From the NCBI RefSeq assembly GCF_015265435.1, contig NZ_JABJWH010000004.1, positions 1 to 64,000 on the forward strand: a stretch of 64,000 nt of DNA, in the 5' to 3' direction. The notes beneath the pieces were generated by a model. It ran no database searches. It saw only the letters and a program-made list of their open reading frames with translations, and was not told where the DNA came from. Made by a program: the position numbers and the translations under genes. Below, one piece after another: positions 1 to 8,717 of the stretch. Each line of letters opens with the position of its first letter. Position 1 is the stretch's first letter. This stretch comes from Alloalcanivorax profundimaris (lineage in GTDB: Bacteria > Pseudomonadota > Gammaproteobacteria > Pseudomonadales > Alcanivoracaceae).

Positions 1-84
1 CATCGACCCCATTCCAGCCTTGGCTATCTGCCTCCCGTCAGCCGGCTGCCCTTACTGAACAACCTGGTGGCTTTACACACCTAG
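1..84 (+). mobile_element. 3' end of an IS3-family transposase (partial)
   Basis: Frame 1 is open from the window edge to a TAG at 82-84 and reads HRPHSSLGYLPPVS followed by about 13 residues. The RPHSSLGY motif is characteristic of the C-terminal end of the IS3-family OrfB integrase (rve_3 region). Only the last 27 codons are in the window. The element's right end probably lies near 77-80 (sequence ending TTTACACA), which would put the stop codon in or at the edge of flanking DNA. That boundary is inferred because the left end is not visible. The stop abuts the stop codon of the convergent TauE-type gene. Confidence 0.62.
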
Positions 85-827
85 GCGCCGCCCAGACCGC
101 GCCAGATGAGCTGCACGCCGATCAGCGCCATGGACAGGATGATCAGCCGGTAGAACAGCCGCTCATTGACCCGGGATTGCAGCCAGATGCCGTTGCGCAC
201 CCCCAGCCAGGCCACCGGAATCAGCAGGGCGGAGGTGCCCAGGCTGTCCAGGGTGAGTTCGCCGAGCCAGATGAAGGGGCCGATCTTGAGCGCGTTGATA
301 AAGGCGAAGGTGACCACGCTGGTGGCGATGAAGGCTTCCTTGCGCAGCCCGCGCGGCAGCAGGTAGAGGTTCACCGGCGGTCCGCCGGCGTGGGCCAGGG
401 TGCTGGTGAAGCCGCTGGCGGTGCCGCACAGCGCCGCCCAGATCCGCCCCGGGCGCCTGTGCACGGTGGGCTTGAACTGCATGTAGGCGGCGAAGGCCAG
501 GGAGATCACCCCGAGCATCAACCGCACCTTGTTCTCGTCCAGGCTGCCCACGGTGAGGGTGCCGATGGCGATGCCCACGGCGGCGGCGGGCACCAGGCGT
601 TTCACTTCCTCGGCGGCGTGGCGGCCCCACCAGGCGCGCAGGCTGAGCACGTCCATGACGATCAGCAGCGGCAGCAGCAGGCCGGCGGCCTGCATGGGGC
701 CAATGGCCAGGGACATCAGCGGCACGGACAGGGAGCCGAAACCGCCGGCGAATCCGCCCTTGGAGACGCCGGTGATGTAGGTGGACACCAGGATCAGTGT
801 CCACGCGAGCAGGGAAAAGTCCGGCAG
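81..827 (-). CDS. TauE/SafE family sulfite exporter-like permease
   Basis: This is an integral membrane permease of the TauE/SafE (DUF81) family, which exports sulfite, sulfoacetate or related organic anions; the substrate here is unknown. The family hallmark GVSKGGFAGG lies after the first helix, and about seven to eight hydrophobic segments follow. The first ATG/GTG/TTG start is GTG at 788, but that removes half of the first helix. In-frame codons upstream (LPDFSLLAWTLIL) restore it, and a CTG at 825-827 is preceded by GAGG with six-base spacing inside the end of the phosphofructokinase gene, so I prefer that start. It follows the phosphofructokinase gene on the same strand by one base, so co-transcription is likely. 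Confidence 0.8.
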   Translation of the reverse strand: MPDFSLLAWTLILVSTYITGVSKGGFAGGFGSLSVPLMSLAIGPMQAAGLLLPLLIVMDVLSLRAWWGRHAAEEVKRLVPAAAVGIAIGTLTVGSLDENKVRLMLGVISLAFAAYMQFKPTVHRRPGRIWAALCGTASGFTSTLAHAGGPPVNLYLLPRGLRKEAFIATSVVTFAFINALKIGPFIWLGELTLDSLGTSALLIPVAWLGVRNGIWLQSRVNERLFYRLIILSMALIGVQLIWRGLGGA

Positions 828-828
828 C

Positions 829-2091
829 TTACACCTCGAAGTGGTCGTTGAGCTTCTTCGCCACCGGGGTCAGCTTGAGCTCCGCGAACTGCGGCAGGCC
901 GTTCTTGTAGGGCGGGTAGGATTCGCCACCGATCAGCGGTTCCAGGTAGGCGCGGCCGGCGGGGGTAATGCCGAAGCCGTCCTTGCTGATGAACTTGCGC
1001 GGCATCTTTTTCTCGACGTTGGCCACTTTCTTGAGCGGCGCCTCGCCGATGGTCCAGCCGTATTTCTTGGTTTTCTTGCGCTCGATGGTGGGCATCACCG
1101 CGTTCTTGCCGGCGACGGCGAATTCCACCGCCGCGCGGCCCACCGCGTAGGCCTGGTCCACGTCGGTGGCGGAGGCGATGTGGCGGGCCGCCCGCTGCAG
1201 GTAGTCGCTCACCGCCCAGTGGTATTTGTAGCCCAGCTCGTTCTTGACCATCTGCGCCAGCACCGGCGCCACGCCGCCCAGCTGCTTGTGGCCGAAGGCG
1301 TCGGTGGTGCCGGCGTCGGCCAGGAAGGTGCCGTCGGCGGTGCGCGCGCCCTCGGAGACCACGATCACGCAGTAGCCCACTTTCTTGACGGTGTCGTCCA
1401 CCTTCTTGAGGAAGGCTTTCTGGTCGAAGGCGATCTCCGGGAACAGGATCACGTGGGGCGCGTCCTCGGGCTTGTCCTTGGCCAGGCCGGCGGCGGCGGC
1501 GATCCAGCCGGCGTGGCGGCCCATCACTTCCATCACGAACACCTTGGTGGAGGTGGCGCACATGCTGGCCACGTCCAGGGCCGCTTCGCGGCAGCTCACC
1601 GCGGTGTACTTGGCCACCGAGCCGAAGCCCGGGCAGACGTCGGTGATCGGCAGGTCGTTGTCCACGGTCTTGGGCACGTGGATGGCCTGGATCGGGTAGC
1701 CCATGGTCTTGGACAGCTGGGAGATCTTCAGGCAGGTGTCGGCGGAGTCGCCGCCGCCGTTATAGAAGAAGTAGCCGATGTCGTGGGCCTTGAATACCTC
1801 GATCAGGCGCTCGTACTCGCGCCGTGAGGATTCCAGATCCTTGAGCTTGTAGCGGCAGGAGCCGAAGGCGCCGCCCGGGGTGTGCTTGAGCGCGGCGATG
1901 GCGCTCTTGCTTTCCTTGGAGGTGTCGATCAGGTCCTCGGTGAGGGCGCCGATAATGCCGTTGCGGCCGGCGTAGAGCTTGCCGATGGTGGCCTTGTTGT
2001 CGCGGGCGGCTTCGATGACGCCGGCGGCGGAGGCATTGATCACGGCGGTGACACCGCCGGACTGAGCGTAGAAAGCGTTTTTGCGCGCCAT
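829..2091 (-). CDS. pfp: Pyrophosphate-dependent 6-phosphofructokinase
   Basis: Phosphorylates fructose 6-phosphate, reversibly, with PPi as likely phosphoryl donor. The 420-residue protein has the N-terminal SGGVTAVINA loop, NGGGDSADT (residues 111-119) and PKTVDNDLP (140-148). In the PFK family, Asp at the position of E. coli Gly104 and Lys at Gly124 mark PPi-dependent enzymes; D115 and K141 occupy those positions here. The usual GGDDS reads GGGDS, a variant worth noting. Such enzymes are common in methylotrophs and marine gammaproteobacteria that lack ATP-PFK. The ATG start lies about 130 bases from the divergent membrane-protein gene, leaving room for back-to-back promoters. Confidence 0.92.
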   Translation of the reverse strand: MARKNAFYAQSGGVTAVINASAAGVIEAARDNKATIGKLYAGRNGIIGALTEDLIDTSKESKSAIAALKHTPGGAFGSCRYKLKDLESSRREYERLIEVFKAHDIGYFFYNGGGDSADTCLKISQLSKTMGYPIQAIHVPKTVDNDLPITDVCPGFGSVAKYTAVSCREAALDVASMCATSTKVFVMEVMGRHAGWIAAAAGLAKDKPEDAPHVILFPEIAFDQKAFLKKVDDTVKKVGYCVIVVSEGARTADGTFLADAGTTDAFGHKQLGGVAPVLAQMVKNELGYKYHWAVSDYLQRAARHIASATDVDQAYAVGRAAVEFAVAGKNAVMPTIERKKTKKYGWTIGEAPLKKVANVEKKMPRKFISKDGFGITPAGRAYLEPLIGGESYPPYKNGLPQFAELKLTPVAKKLNDHFEV

Positions 2092-2225
2092 GGCGGACTC
2101 CTGCTGGGATTCAGCCGCGCATTCTAGCCCACTAAAGAGTCAGTTACATGCCCGGGCCGGCAAAAGTGGAGTCCCGGGCGCGGCTCTGGAACAATACGCG
2201 GCCGAACAAGCCCGGGGACGTCGCG

Positions 2226-2747
2226 ATGAATGCTCTGCTGAAACTGTTCGCCCGGCTGTGCGTATTCCGCAGCGGCCCGGAGGACATGCCCTACATCCCG
2301 CCGCTGCTGGCGTTGATGCTGGCCGTGTGGCTGGCGCTGCAAATGCTGGCGGCCTCGCTGCAGGCCGGGCTGACCCTGGCGCAGATGGTGGGCGTGCAGC
2401 TGATCTCCCTGACCGTGCTGGCCGGTGCCACCACCGGAGTGCTGGCCTTCAAGCAACTGCTGGGGCGCTGGGTGCAGACCATGATGGCACTGCTTGGCGT
2501 GGATATCCTGCTCACCCTGGTGGCGCTGCCGTTGCTGCTGATCGGTCATGCGGTGGGCGGCACGCCGCCGTTCGTGGATGGCCTCTATCTGATCGTGGTG
2601 AGCTGGCAGCTGGCGATCCAGAGTTTCATTTTCCACCGGGCCTTCGCCGTGGGGCCGCTGCTGGGGCTGGCGCTGGCGTTCGGCCTGCTGATTCTCACCT
2701 TCATGGTGGTCAGCGGCGTGATGCCCGAGGCCATGCAGGCCGGCTGA
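2226..2747 (+). CDS. Four-helix inner membrane protein of unknown function
   Basis: I do not recognise a characterised family. The 173-residue product starting MNALLKLFARL has a short amphipathic N-terminus and about four hydrophobic segments (near 29-52, 58-78, 92-112 and 139-165), with a GPEDMPYIPP stretch before the first. It resembles small Yip1-type membrane proteins in layout, but that is only an impression. The frame stays open upstream to 2148, but ATG 2226 has a G-rich ribosome site (GGGGACG) just upstream and starts a sensible membrane protein. A REP pair follows the gene. Confidence 0.7.
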   Translation: MNALLKLFARLCVFRSGPEDMPYIPPLLALMLAVWLALQMLAASLQAGLTLAQMVGVQLISLTVLAGATTGVLAFKQLLGRWVQTMMALLGVDILLTLVALPLLLIGHAVGGTPPFVDGLYLIVVSWQLAIQSFIFHRAFAVGPLLGLALAFGLLILTFMVVSGVMPEAMQAG

Positions 2748-2751
2748 CGTG

Positions 2752-2811
2752 GATCGCGGCTGAACCGCTCCTGCCGGACAGGATGCCGTAGGAGCGGCTT
2801 CAGCCGCGACC
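2752..2811. repeat. REP pair (GTAGGAGCG type)
   Basis: Two inverted REP-like units lie at 2752-2775 and 2788-2811. Each contains a small palindrome (GCGGCTTCAGCCGC in the second unit) next to the GTAGGAG head. This matches the REP sequences common in Pseudomonas and relatives. Sister copies are at 15319, 33198 and 62491. Together with about 175 further bases before the formamidase gene, in which I see no other gene, it fills the gap 2748-2988. Confidence 0.75.
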
Positions 2812-2988
2812 ACCGGCTGGCTCGCGTCCCACGCTGGAGGAACCGGCCCATGAAAGAACTCACTCCGCGACAGCCACCCGCGAACAATACGTCATCTGAC
2901 GTACCCCCATCGGCCCTTTCACGAATGCCCCCGCTCGCCCATGCTGACTACTCTAATAACGAAAACAGGCTTGCCAACCGGAGGCACC

Positions 2989-4218
2989 ATGGCTGACACC
3001 ATCATCAAGATCGATCTGAACAAATCCCCCTACGACAACGAAGGCGTGCATAACCGCTGGCACCCGGACATCCCCATGGCCGCCATGGTGAAGCCCGGCG
3101 ACGACTTCATCGTCGAATGCCACGACTGGACCGGCGGCCAGATCGGCAATAACGACAACGCCGAGGATGTGCGCGACGTGGATCTCACCCAGGTGCATTT
3201 CCTCACCGGCCCGGTGGGCGTGGAAGGCGCCGAGCCCGGTGACCTGCTGGTGGTCGATATCCTCGACATCGGCGCCTTCGACGAAAGCCAGTGGGGCTTC
3301 AACGGCTTCTTCTCGAAACAGAACGGCGGTGGCTTCCTCACCGAACATTTCCCGGAAGCCCAGAAAACCATCTGGGACTTCAACGACATGTTCACCAAGT
3401 CCCGGCACATCCCCGGCGTGGAATTCGCCGGCATGATTCACCCCGGGCTGATTGGCTGCCTGCCGTCCAAGGAAATGCTCAAGGAATGGAACGACCGCGA
3501 GAAGGAACTCTACGACACCGAGCCCGACCGCGTGCCCGGCCTGGTCAACCTGCCGTTCGCCGACACCGCCCACATGGGCAAGCTCAAGGGCGGTGAACGG
3601 GACAGCGCCGCCGCCGAGGGGGCGCGCACGGTGCCGCCCCGGGAACACGGCGGCAACTGCGATATCAAGGATCTGTCGCGGGGTTCCCAGGTCTATTTCC
3701 CGGTGTACGTGAAGGACGCCGGCCTGTCCGTGGGCGACCTGCACTTCAGCCAGGGCGACGGCGAGATCACCTTCTGCGGCGCCATCGAAATGGCCGGCTG
3801 GATTCACATGCGCGTGCACCTGATCAAGGGCGGCATGGAGAAGTACGCCATCAAGAACCCGATCTTCAAGCCCAGCCCCATGGCGCCCAAGTACGACGAC
3901 TACCTGATCTTCGAAGGCATCTCCGTGGACGAGCAGGGCAAGCAGCACTACCTGGACGTGCACATCGCCTACCGGCAGGCCTGCCTCAACGCCATCGAGT
4001 ATCTGAAGAAATTCGGCTACAGCGGCGCCCAGGCCTACTCGCTGCTCGGCTGCGCGCCGGTGCAGGGCCACATCAGCGGGGTGGTGGATGTGCCCAATGC
4101 CTGCGCCACCCTGTGGCTGCCCACGGACATCTTCGACTTCGACGTCAAACCGGGGCCGGACGGGCCACAACACAGCGTCGCCGGCAGCACCGACGTGCCG
4201 CTGGCCAAGGATAAATAG
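2989..4218 (+). CDS. fmdA: Formamidase (acetamidase/formamidase family)
   Basis: Hydrolyses formamide (possibly other short amides) to ammonia and formate. The 409-residue protein has the typical family start (IIKIDLNKSPYDNEG, HNRWHPDIP) and the conserved stretches CHDWTGGQIGNNDNAEDV, HPGLIGCLPS, PREHGGNCDIKDLSRGS and LHFSQGDGEITFCGAIEMAG. Length and order fit FmdA. A GGAGG ribosome site at 2980-2984 selects ATG 2989 over the upstream ATG at 2941. FmdB follows 14 bases downstream, the usual fmdA-fmdB arrangement, so the pair is probably one nitrogen-scavenging transcript. Confidence 0.95.
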   Translation: MADTIIKIDLNKSPYDNEGVHNRWHPDIPMAAMVKPGDDFIVECHDWTGGQIGNNDNAEDVRDVDLTQVHFLTGPVGVEGAEPGDLLVVDILDIGAFDESQWGFNGFFSKQNGGGFLTEHFPEAQKTIWDFNDMFTKSRHIPGVEFAGMIHPGLIGCLPSKEMLKEWNDREKELYDTEPDRVPGLVNLPFADTAHMGKLKGGERDSAAAEGARTVPPREHGGNCDIKDLSRGSQVYFPVYVKDAGLSVGDLHFSQGDGEITFCGAIEMAGWIHMRVHLIKGGMEKYAIKNPIFKPSPMAPKYDDYLIFEGISVDEQGKQHYLDVHIAYRQACLNAIEYLKKFGYSGAQAYSLLGCAPVQGHISGVVDVPNACATLWLPTDIFDFDVKPGPDGPQHSVAGSTDVPLAKDK

Positions 4219-4232
4219 GGGAGGGCGAACGC

Positions 4233-4565
4233 ATGCCGCTGTACGACTACAAGTGCGCCGAGCATGGCCTGTTTCACCAGCTGGTGGAGGTGGCGGACGC
4301 GGGGGAAACCCGCGCCTGCCCCACCTGCGGGACGCTGTGCGCCCGGGTGATTCTGGTGGCGCCCACGGTACTGGACATGTCCCCGGAACGGCGCGCCGCC
4401 TTCGCGCGCAACGAACGGGCCGCCCACGAACCGCGCCGGGGCAACCACCACTCGGAAAAGGAACAGGGCTGCTGCCACCACGCCAAGGCCAAGCCGAAGG
4501 TCTTCTACACCGCCGACGGCAAGAAGATGTTTCCCTCCGCGCGGCCCTGGATGATTAGCCACTAA
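4233..4565 (+). CDS. fmdB: FmdB family zinc-ribbon protein
   Basis: A small (110-residue) zinc-ribbon protein of the FmdB/CxxC_CXXC_SSSS family. It begins MPLYDYKCAEHG and has CPTCG near residue 30. The second half is basic and rich in His and Cys (GNHHSEKEQGCCHHAK) and ends in a conserved KMFPSARPWM segment. FmdB proteins accompany formamidase genes and are suspected to act in regulation or metal handling; their biochemical role is not settled. It lies 14 bases after fmdA and is followed by a strong hairpin terminator. Confidence 0.88.
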   Translation: MPLYDYKCAEHGLFHQLVEVADAGETRACPTCGTLCARVILVAPTVLDMSPERRAAFARNERAAHEPRRGNHHSEKEQGCCHHAKAKPKVFYTADGKKMFPSARPWMISH

Positions 4566-4570
4566 AAAGA

Positions 4571-4720
4571 CAGTTGATAGTGGACAGTTGATAGTTGATA
4601 GCGACGCGGGCAAAGCCCGTGGAGCCCGAAAACGAAGAGGCCGCGCCCAAGGTATGGGCGCGGCCTCTTTGCTTTAATGCGCCGAGGAACTCTCCCGCGC
4701 AGCTATCAACTATCAACTGT
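4571..4720. repeat. Heptad-type AT-rich inverted repeat element, copy 1
   Basis: The stretch 4571-4601 is built from AGTTGAT-like heptads. Its last 18 bases (4584-4601) are perfectly complementary to 4703-4720, enclosing a spacer that contains a terminator hairpin. A related 31-base sequence with only transition differences is found at 52149-52179 (copy 2). It sits between the ends of two convergent genes. Confidence 0.8.
4636..4670. terminator. Bidirectional intrinsic terminator
   Basis: A perfect 13-bp stem (AGAGGCCGCGCCC, 4636-4648, with 4656-4668), a 7-base loop and T-rich flanks on the plus side (TTTGCTTT), with CTTCGTTTTC on the minus side. It lies between convergent fmdB and the MaoC gene and can serve both. 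Confidence 0.85.
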
Positions 4721-4723
4721 TAA

Positions 4724-5182
4724 CTAAAAAAGCACCATACCGAGGCTTTCGGCCACGCAGGCGGGCTTGTCGCTGCCTTCCAGCTCGATGGTGATTTCGT
4801 TGCACAGCAGGTAGCGGCCTTCGCCTTTTTGCTGCACGGACTTCATGATGAAGCGCCCGCGCACGCGGGCGCCGGACGGCACCGGGGCGAGAAAACGGCA
4901 GCCGTTCAGGCCGTAGTTGATGCCCGCCTTGGCGCCCTCGATGGTGTAGATCTGGTCCTTGAACATGGGGATCAGCGACAGGGTCAGGTAGCCGTGGGCG
5001 ATGGTACCGCCGAACGGCGATTCCTTCTCCGCCCGTTCCGCGTCCACATGGATCCACTGGAAGTCGCCGGTGGCCTCGGCGAACTGGTCGATGCGTTCCT
5101 GGCTGATCGTCATCCACTCGGTGACGCCCAGTTCCTTGCCCTCCCAGGCACTCAGTTCCTCGGGGCTGGTTATTGTCAGCAT
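4724..5182 (-). CDS. MaoC-type (R)-specific enoyl-CoA hydratase-like dehydratase
   Basis: A single hot-dog domain protein of 152 residues, related to MaoC/NodN dehydratases that hydrate or dehydrate acyl-CoA thioesters. The catalytic Asp/His signature is visible as ATGDFQWIHVD (about residues 37-47), followed by SPFGGTIAHGYLTLSL. Length and motifs fit the stand-alone NodN-like subgroup. The substrate cannot be read from the sequence. The start ATG 5182 has a GGAGAG ribosome site. It is divergent from mpl, with about 70 bases between. Confidence 0.88.
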   Translation of the reverse strand: MLTITSPEELSAWEGKELGVTEWMTISQERIDQFAEATGDFQWIHVDAERAEKESPFGGTIAHGYLTLSLIPMFKDQIYTIEGAKAGINYGLNGCRFLAPVPSGARVRGRFIMKSVQQKGEGRYLLCNEITIELEGSDKPACVAESLGMVLF

Positions 5183-5253
5183 GGTCTCTCCTCGAACGAT
5201 TCAAAGTCGCAGCCGATGTTGTATCCTGCCTGCAGCTGTTTTTCGAGGTTTTC

Positions 5254-6612
5254 ATGCACATTCATATTCTCGGCATCTGCGGCACCTTCATGGGGTCGCT
5301 GGCGCTGCTGGCCCGGGCCAAGGGGCACCGGGTCACCGGCTCCGACCAGAACGTCTACCCGCCCATGAGCGATCAACTGGCCGCCGCCGGCATCGATCTG
5401 ATCGAGGGCTACGACCCGGCCCAACTGGACCCGGCGCCGGATCTGGTGGTGGTGGGCAATGCCCTGAGCCGGGGCAATCCGGCGGTGGAATACCTGCTCG
5501 ACCAGGGCCTGCCCTATACCTCCGGCGCCCAGATGCTCGCCGAGGTGGTGCTGCCCGGACGCTGGGTGCTGGCGGTGGCCGGCACCCACGGCAAGACCAC
5601 CACCAGCTCCATGCTGGCGTGGATTCTGGAATACGCCGGCCTGGCGCCGGGCTATCTGATCGGTGGCGTGCCGGGCAACTTCGGCGTGTCCGCCCGGCTT
5701 GGCGACACGCCGTTCTTCGTGGTGGAGGCGGACGAGTACGACACCGCCTTCTTCGACAAGCGCAGCAAGTTCGTCCATTACCGGCCGCGCACCGCCATCC
5801 TCAATAATCTGGAATTCGATCACGCGGACATCTTCCCGGATCTGGGCGCCATCCAGACCCAGTTCCACCATCTGATCCGCACCATCCCCTCCCAGGGGCG
5901 CATCATCCTGCCCGCCGGCGAGGCGGCCCTGGAAGAGACCCTGGAGAAGGGCTGCTGGAGCGAGGTGGAGCGCTTCGCCGAGGACGGTGAGCCGGGTTAC
6001 CGGCTGGAGCGCGCCGACGGCGGCGCCTTCACCGTGCTCGACAACGGCCACGAAGCGGGCCGGGTGGACTGGGACCTGACCGGCCGCCACAACGTCAACA
6101 ACGCCATGGCGGCGCTGCTGGCCGCCCGCCATGTGGGCGTGACCCTGGCGGACGGCGCCGCCGCCCTGTGCGAATTCCAGGGCGTGAAGCGGCGCATGGA
6201 GTTGCGCGGCGAGATCGGCGGGGTGTGCGTCTACGACGACTTCGCCCACCATCCCACGGCCATCGCCACCACCCTGGAAGGCCTGCGGCGCAAGGTGGGC
6301 GATGAGCGCGTGCTGGCGGTGATCGAGCCGCGTTCCAACACCATGCGTCTGGGCCGTCACCGGGACGCCCTGGCGGCCAGCACCGCCGACGCCGACCGGG
6401 TGATCTGGTATCAGCCGCCGGGGCTGGACTGGTCCCTGGATCCGGTGGTGGCGGAGTCGCCGGTGCCGGCCTCGGTGTCCCGGGATCTGGATGAGCTGGT
6501 GGCCACCGTGGCCGCCGAGCCGGGCCCGCTGCACGTTGTGATCATGAGCAATGGCGGCTTCGGCGGCGTCCACGAGAAGCTGCTTACGGCGCTGCGCGGG
6601 AGGCTCGCATGA
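5254..6612 (+). CDS. mpl: UDP-N-acetylmuramate:L-Ala-gamma-D-Glu-meso-DAP ligase
   Basis: Mpl joins the recycled tripeptide to UDP-MurNAc, an ATP-dependent cytoplasmic step in peptidoglycan recycling. The 452-residue protein has the N-terminal Rossmann start [16 protein letters not shown], the Mur-ligase P-loop [12 protein letters not shown] (109-120), the [11 protein letters not shown] motif and the C-terminal [10 protein letters not shown] segment typical of Mpl/MurC. The frame is open upstream to 5173, but MHIHIL at 5254 matches the family start. The stop overlaps ubiX (ATGA), so the two are translationally coupled. Confidence 0.96.
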   Translation: MHIHILGICGTFMGSLALLARAKGHRVTGSDQNVYPPMSDQLAAAGIDLIEGYDPAQLDPAPDLVVVGNALSRGNPAVEYLLDQGLPYTSGAQMLAEVVLPGRWVLAVAGTHGKTTTSSMLAWILEYAGLAPGYLIGGVPGNFGVSARLGDTPFFVVEADEYDTAFFDKRSKFVHYRPRTAILNNLEFDHADIFPDLGAIQTQFHHLIRTIPSQGRIILPAGEAALEETLEKGCWSEVERFAEDGEPGYRLERADGGAFTVLDNGHEAGRVDWDLTGRHNVNNAMAALLAARHVGVTLADGAAALCEFQGVKRRMELRGEIGGVCVYDDFAHHPTAIATTLEGLRRKVGDERVLAVIEPRSNTMRLGRHRDALAASTADADRVIWYQPPGLDWSLDPVVAESPVPASVSRDLDELVATVAAEPGPLHVVIMSNGGFGGVHEKLLTALRGRLA

Positions 6613-7223
6613 GCGAGGCGCGGCAACGGGTGACCCTGGCCTTCACCGGCGCCTCCGGGGCGCCCTACGGACTGCGCCTGCTGCGTTGTCTGCTGGCGGC
6701 GGATTGCGAGGTGTTCGTGATCCTCTCCAAGGCGGCGCGGGTGGTGATCGGCATGGAAACCGATCTGGCGCTGCCGGCGGGCACCGGCAAGGCGGAGGCG
6801 GCGCTGCGCGACTTCGCCGGCACCGACAAGGGCCGGCTGGTGGTGTGCGGCCTGGAGCAATGGACCGCGCCGGTGGCTTCCGGCTCCGGCGCGCCGGCGT
6901 CCATGGTGGTGTGCCCATGCTCCACGGGCACGCTGTCGGCGATCGCCAGCGGCGCCAGCGACAACCTGATCGAGCGGGCCGCCGACGTGGCGCTCAAGGA
7001 GCGCCGCCAGTTGATCCTGGTGCCCCGGGAAAGCCCGTTCTCGGCGATCCATCTGGAGAACATGCTCAAACTGGCGCGGCTGGGGGTGACCATCCTGCCC
7101 GCCGCGCCGGGCTTCTATCACCGGCCGGAGAGCGTGGACGATCTGGTGGATTTCGTGGTGGCGCGCATCCTTGATCAGCTCGGCGTGCCGCAGACCCTGG
7201 TGAAGCGCTGGGGCGAGGAGTAG
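6609..7223 (+). CDS. ubiX: Flavin prenyltransferase UbiX
   Basis: UbiX attaches dimethylallyl to FMN to make the prenylated FMN cofactor for the UbiD decarboxylase of ubiquinone synthesis. The 204-residue flavoprotein carries the N-terminal [16 protein letters not shown]-binding loop, the [26 protein letters not shown] region and the LVPRESPFS motif. It overlaps mpl by four bases. No ubiD is present in the window. The 3' side leads directly into a REP half and the covarying palindrome. Confidence 0.95.
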   Translation: MSEARQRVTLAFTGASGAPYGLRLLRCLLAADCEVFVILSKAARVVIGMETDLALPAGTGKAEAALRDFAGTDKGRLVVCGLEQWTAPVASGSGAPASMVVCPCSTGTLSAIASGASDNLIERAADVALKERRQLILVPRESPFSAIHLENMLKLARLGVTILPAAPGFYHRPESVDDLVDFVVARILDQLGVPQTLVKRWGEE

Positions 7224-7293
7224 CGCCCAGTCGCTCCTACAAACAAATCCCCCCAACAGAACTCCGGAGCCAACCCGTGACGGTTACCTCGTA

Positions 7294-7402
7294 GCGTCTC
7301 GGAGTGATCCCCCTTCCGGGACCCTGTCAAACAGGATGTTTGACCGGGAGCCCCCATGGACGGGTTCACGGCGTTCCCGGAAGGGGGATCACTCCGGGAC
7401 GC
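7294..7402. repeat. 109-bp covarying palindromic element, copy 1
   Basis: The arms 7294-7321 and 7375-7402 (28 bases each) are complementary with one G/T-type mismatch. They enclose a 53-base core carrying a second hairpin (GTCAAAC-AGGAT-GTTTGAC, 7325-7343). Copy 2 at 15428-15536 has the same length, almost the same core and different but self-complementary arms. A half REP (TCGCTCCTAC, 7231-7240) and a CGGAGCC...GTGACG flank precede it, as at copy 2. There is no credible gene in 7224-7440. Confidence 0.85.
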
Positions 7403-7440
7403 GGGCCTGGATAGAACCCCACAGGCCCCGGAGCCTCCCT

Positions 7441-8265
7441 CTAGAGCGTATAGTGAATCGGCACGGTCACCGAGATCGGCTCGCCGGCCAGCTCCGCCGG
7501 CGGCTCCGGGAAGCGCAGGCGGCGCACCAGCTCCACCGATTGCTGATCGAGGATGCGGCTGTCGGAGCTGCTTTTCAGGGTCACGTCGCTGGCGCGGCCG
7601 TTGCTGTCCAGCACGAAGCTCACTTCCACCACGCCCTGCTGCCGGCGCATGCGCGCCCGGGCCGGGTATTCCTTGTTGTACTCGATGGTGTCGCGCACCT
7701 TGCGCAGGTAGCGGTTGAGCAGGTTGTCGTGGTCGCCGCTGCGGTGCACGCCCTTGCCCGGGTCGCCGGCGATGCCTTTCTGGCCCTGGGGCTGTTGCTG
7801 GCCGGAGGCGACGCGGGTCTGCTCGTCCACCTTGTCCGCCGGGGCACCCTGTCGCGGGGCCGGTTCCGGAGTGGGTTCGGGCTCCGGGGGCGGCTCGGGC
7901 TGGGGCTCCGGCTCCGGTTCTGGTTTGGGCTCGGGCTTGGGTTTCGGCTTGGGCTTGGGCTCGGGTTTGGGTTCCGGCTTCGGCTTGGGCTTCGGCTTTG
8001 GTTTGGGCTCGGGCTTCGGCTCCGGCTTGGGTTCCGGTTTCGGAGTCGGCTCCGGTTGCGGCTTGGCCTCCGGGGCCGGTTCCGGCGCCGTGCTCACGGC
8101 GCTTTCCGTGGGCTTCTGGGCCAGGTTCAGGGTCACCGCCTGCTGCACGCCGGGGCGCGCCGGGCGGCCGCCGGCCAGGGTCAGGCTCTCGATGGTGAGC
8201 AGCAGGCTGGCGTGGGCCAGGAGGGCCAGGGTCCAGGCGAGAATCAGGCGCGGTTTACGGCTCAC
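7441..8265 (-). CDS. tonB: TonB energy-transducing protein
   Basis: Transmits proton-motive energy from ExbB/ExbD to outer membrane receptors. The 274-residue protein has one N-terminal membrane anchor (about 8-28). A long Pro-Glu/Pro-Lys rich periplasmic spacer follows (about 60-140, acidic-basic alternating KPEPKPEP repeats). The C-terminal TonB domain (about 180-274) contains [20 protein letters not shown] and LRFPEPP. The GTG start overlaps the stop of the second exbD (GTGA). It is the last gene of an ExbB-ExbD-ExbD-TonB operon and the probable partner of the siderophore receptor at 15673. Confidence 0.93.
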   Translation of the reverse strand: MSRKPRLILAWTLALLAHASLLLTIESLTLAGGRPARPGVQQAVTLNLAQKPTESAVSTAPEPAPEAKPQPEPTPKPEPKPEPKPEPKPKPKPKPKPEPKPEPKPKPKPKPEPKPEPEPEPQPEPPPEPEPTPEPAPRQGAPADKVDEQTRVASGQQQPQGQKGIAGDPGKGVHRSGDHDNLLNRYLRKVRDTIEYNKEYPARARMRRQQGVVEVSFVLDSNGRASDVTLKSSSDSRILDQQSVELVRRLRFPEPPAELAGEPISVTVPIHYTL

Positions 8266-8717
8266 GGGGCGCTCTCACTCCGGGTTACCAGACGGACTTC
8301 CTCGATGCCGGCCTCGCGCAGCAGTTCCAGGTTGGCGCGCAGGCTTTTCAGGGGCGTGCCGGCGTCGGCCAGCAGGCGCACCGGTTCCTGACCGGGGGCG
8401 TCGCCGTCCTCGGCGTTGGCCGCTTGCCGTTGCCGCTCGCCACGGCGGGCTTCCACCAGGGCGGCCACCGTTTCGGCGTCCACCGGCTGGCCTTCATGCA
8501 GCAGCTTGCCGTCGGTGTCCAGCACCAGCATCAATTGGTCCGGGTTTTCGTCGGTGGCGGCGCTTTCGCTGCCCGGCGCTTCCGCGTCCCCTTCCGGACG
8601 GGGCGCCAGCTGGCCGGCCACCATGAAGAAGATCAACAGCAGGAACACCACGTTGATCAGCGGCAGCACCGGCTCCAGGGGCGGGCGGCGGCCGCTGTCC
8701 GGCGACTCCAGATTCAT
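8262..8717 (-). CDS. ExbD/TolR-type biopolymer transport protein, second copy
   Basis: A 151-residue ExbD-like protein with a single membrane segment ([22 protein letters not shown], about 16-37) in which the conserved Asp of the helix is replaced by Asn ([10 protein letters not shown] versus LTPLIDVVFIL in its neighbour). A long acidic insertion ([14 protein letters not shown]) follows the helix. The Asp is the protonatable residue of ExbD/TolR, so this subunit may be structural rather than proton-conducting. It starts within the stop of the upstream exbD (ATGA). Confidence 0.85.
   Translation of the reverse strand: MNLESPDSGRRPPLEPVLPLINVVFLLLIFFMVAGQLAPRPEGDAEAPGSESAATDENPDQLMLVLDTDGKLLHEGQPVDAETVAALVEARRGERQRQAANAEDGDAPGQEPVRLLADAGTPLKSLRANLELLREAGIEEVRLVTRSESAP

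Noticed and set aside
7860-8060. Repetitive GGCTTGGGTTCGG-like DNA that could look like a tandem repeat array or a plus-strand Gly-rich protein
   Set aside because: It is the Pro-Glu/Pro-Lys spacer of TonB read on the other strand; the minus-strand frame is a complete, well-supported TonB.
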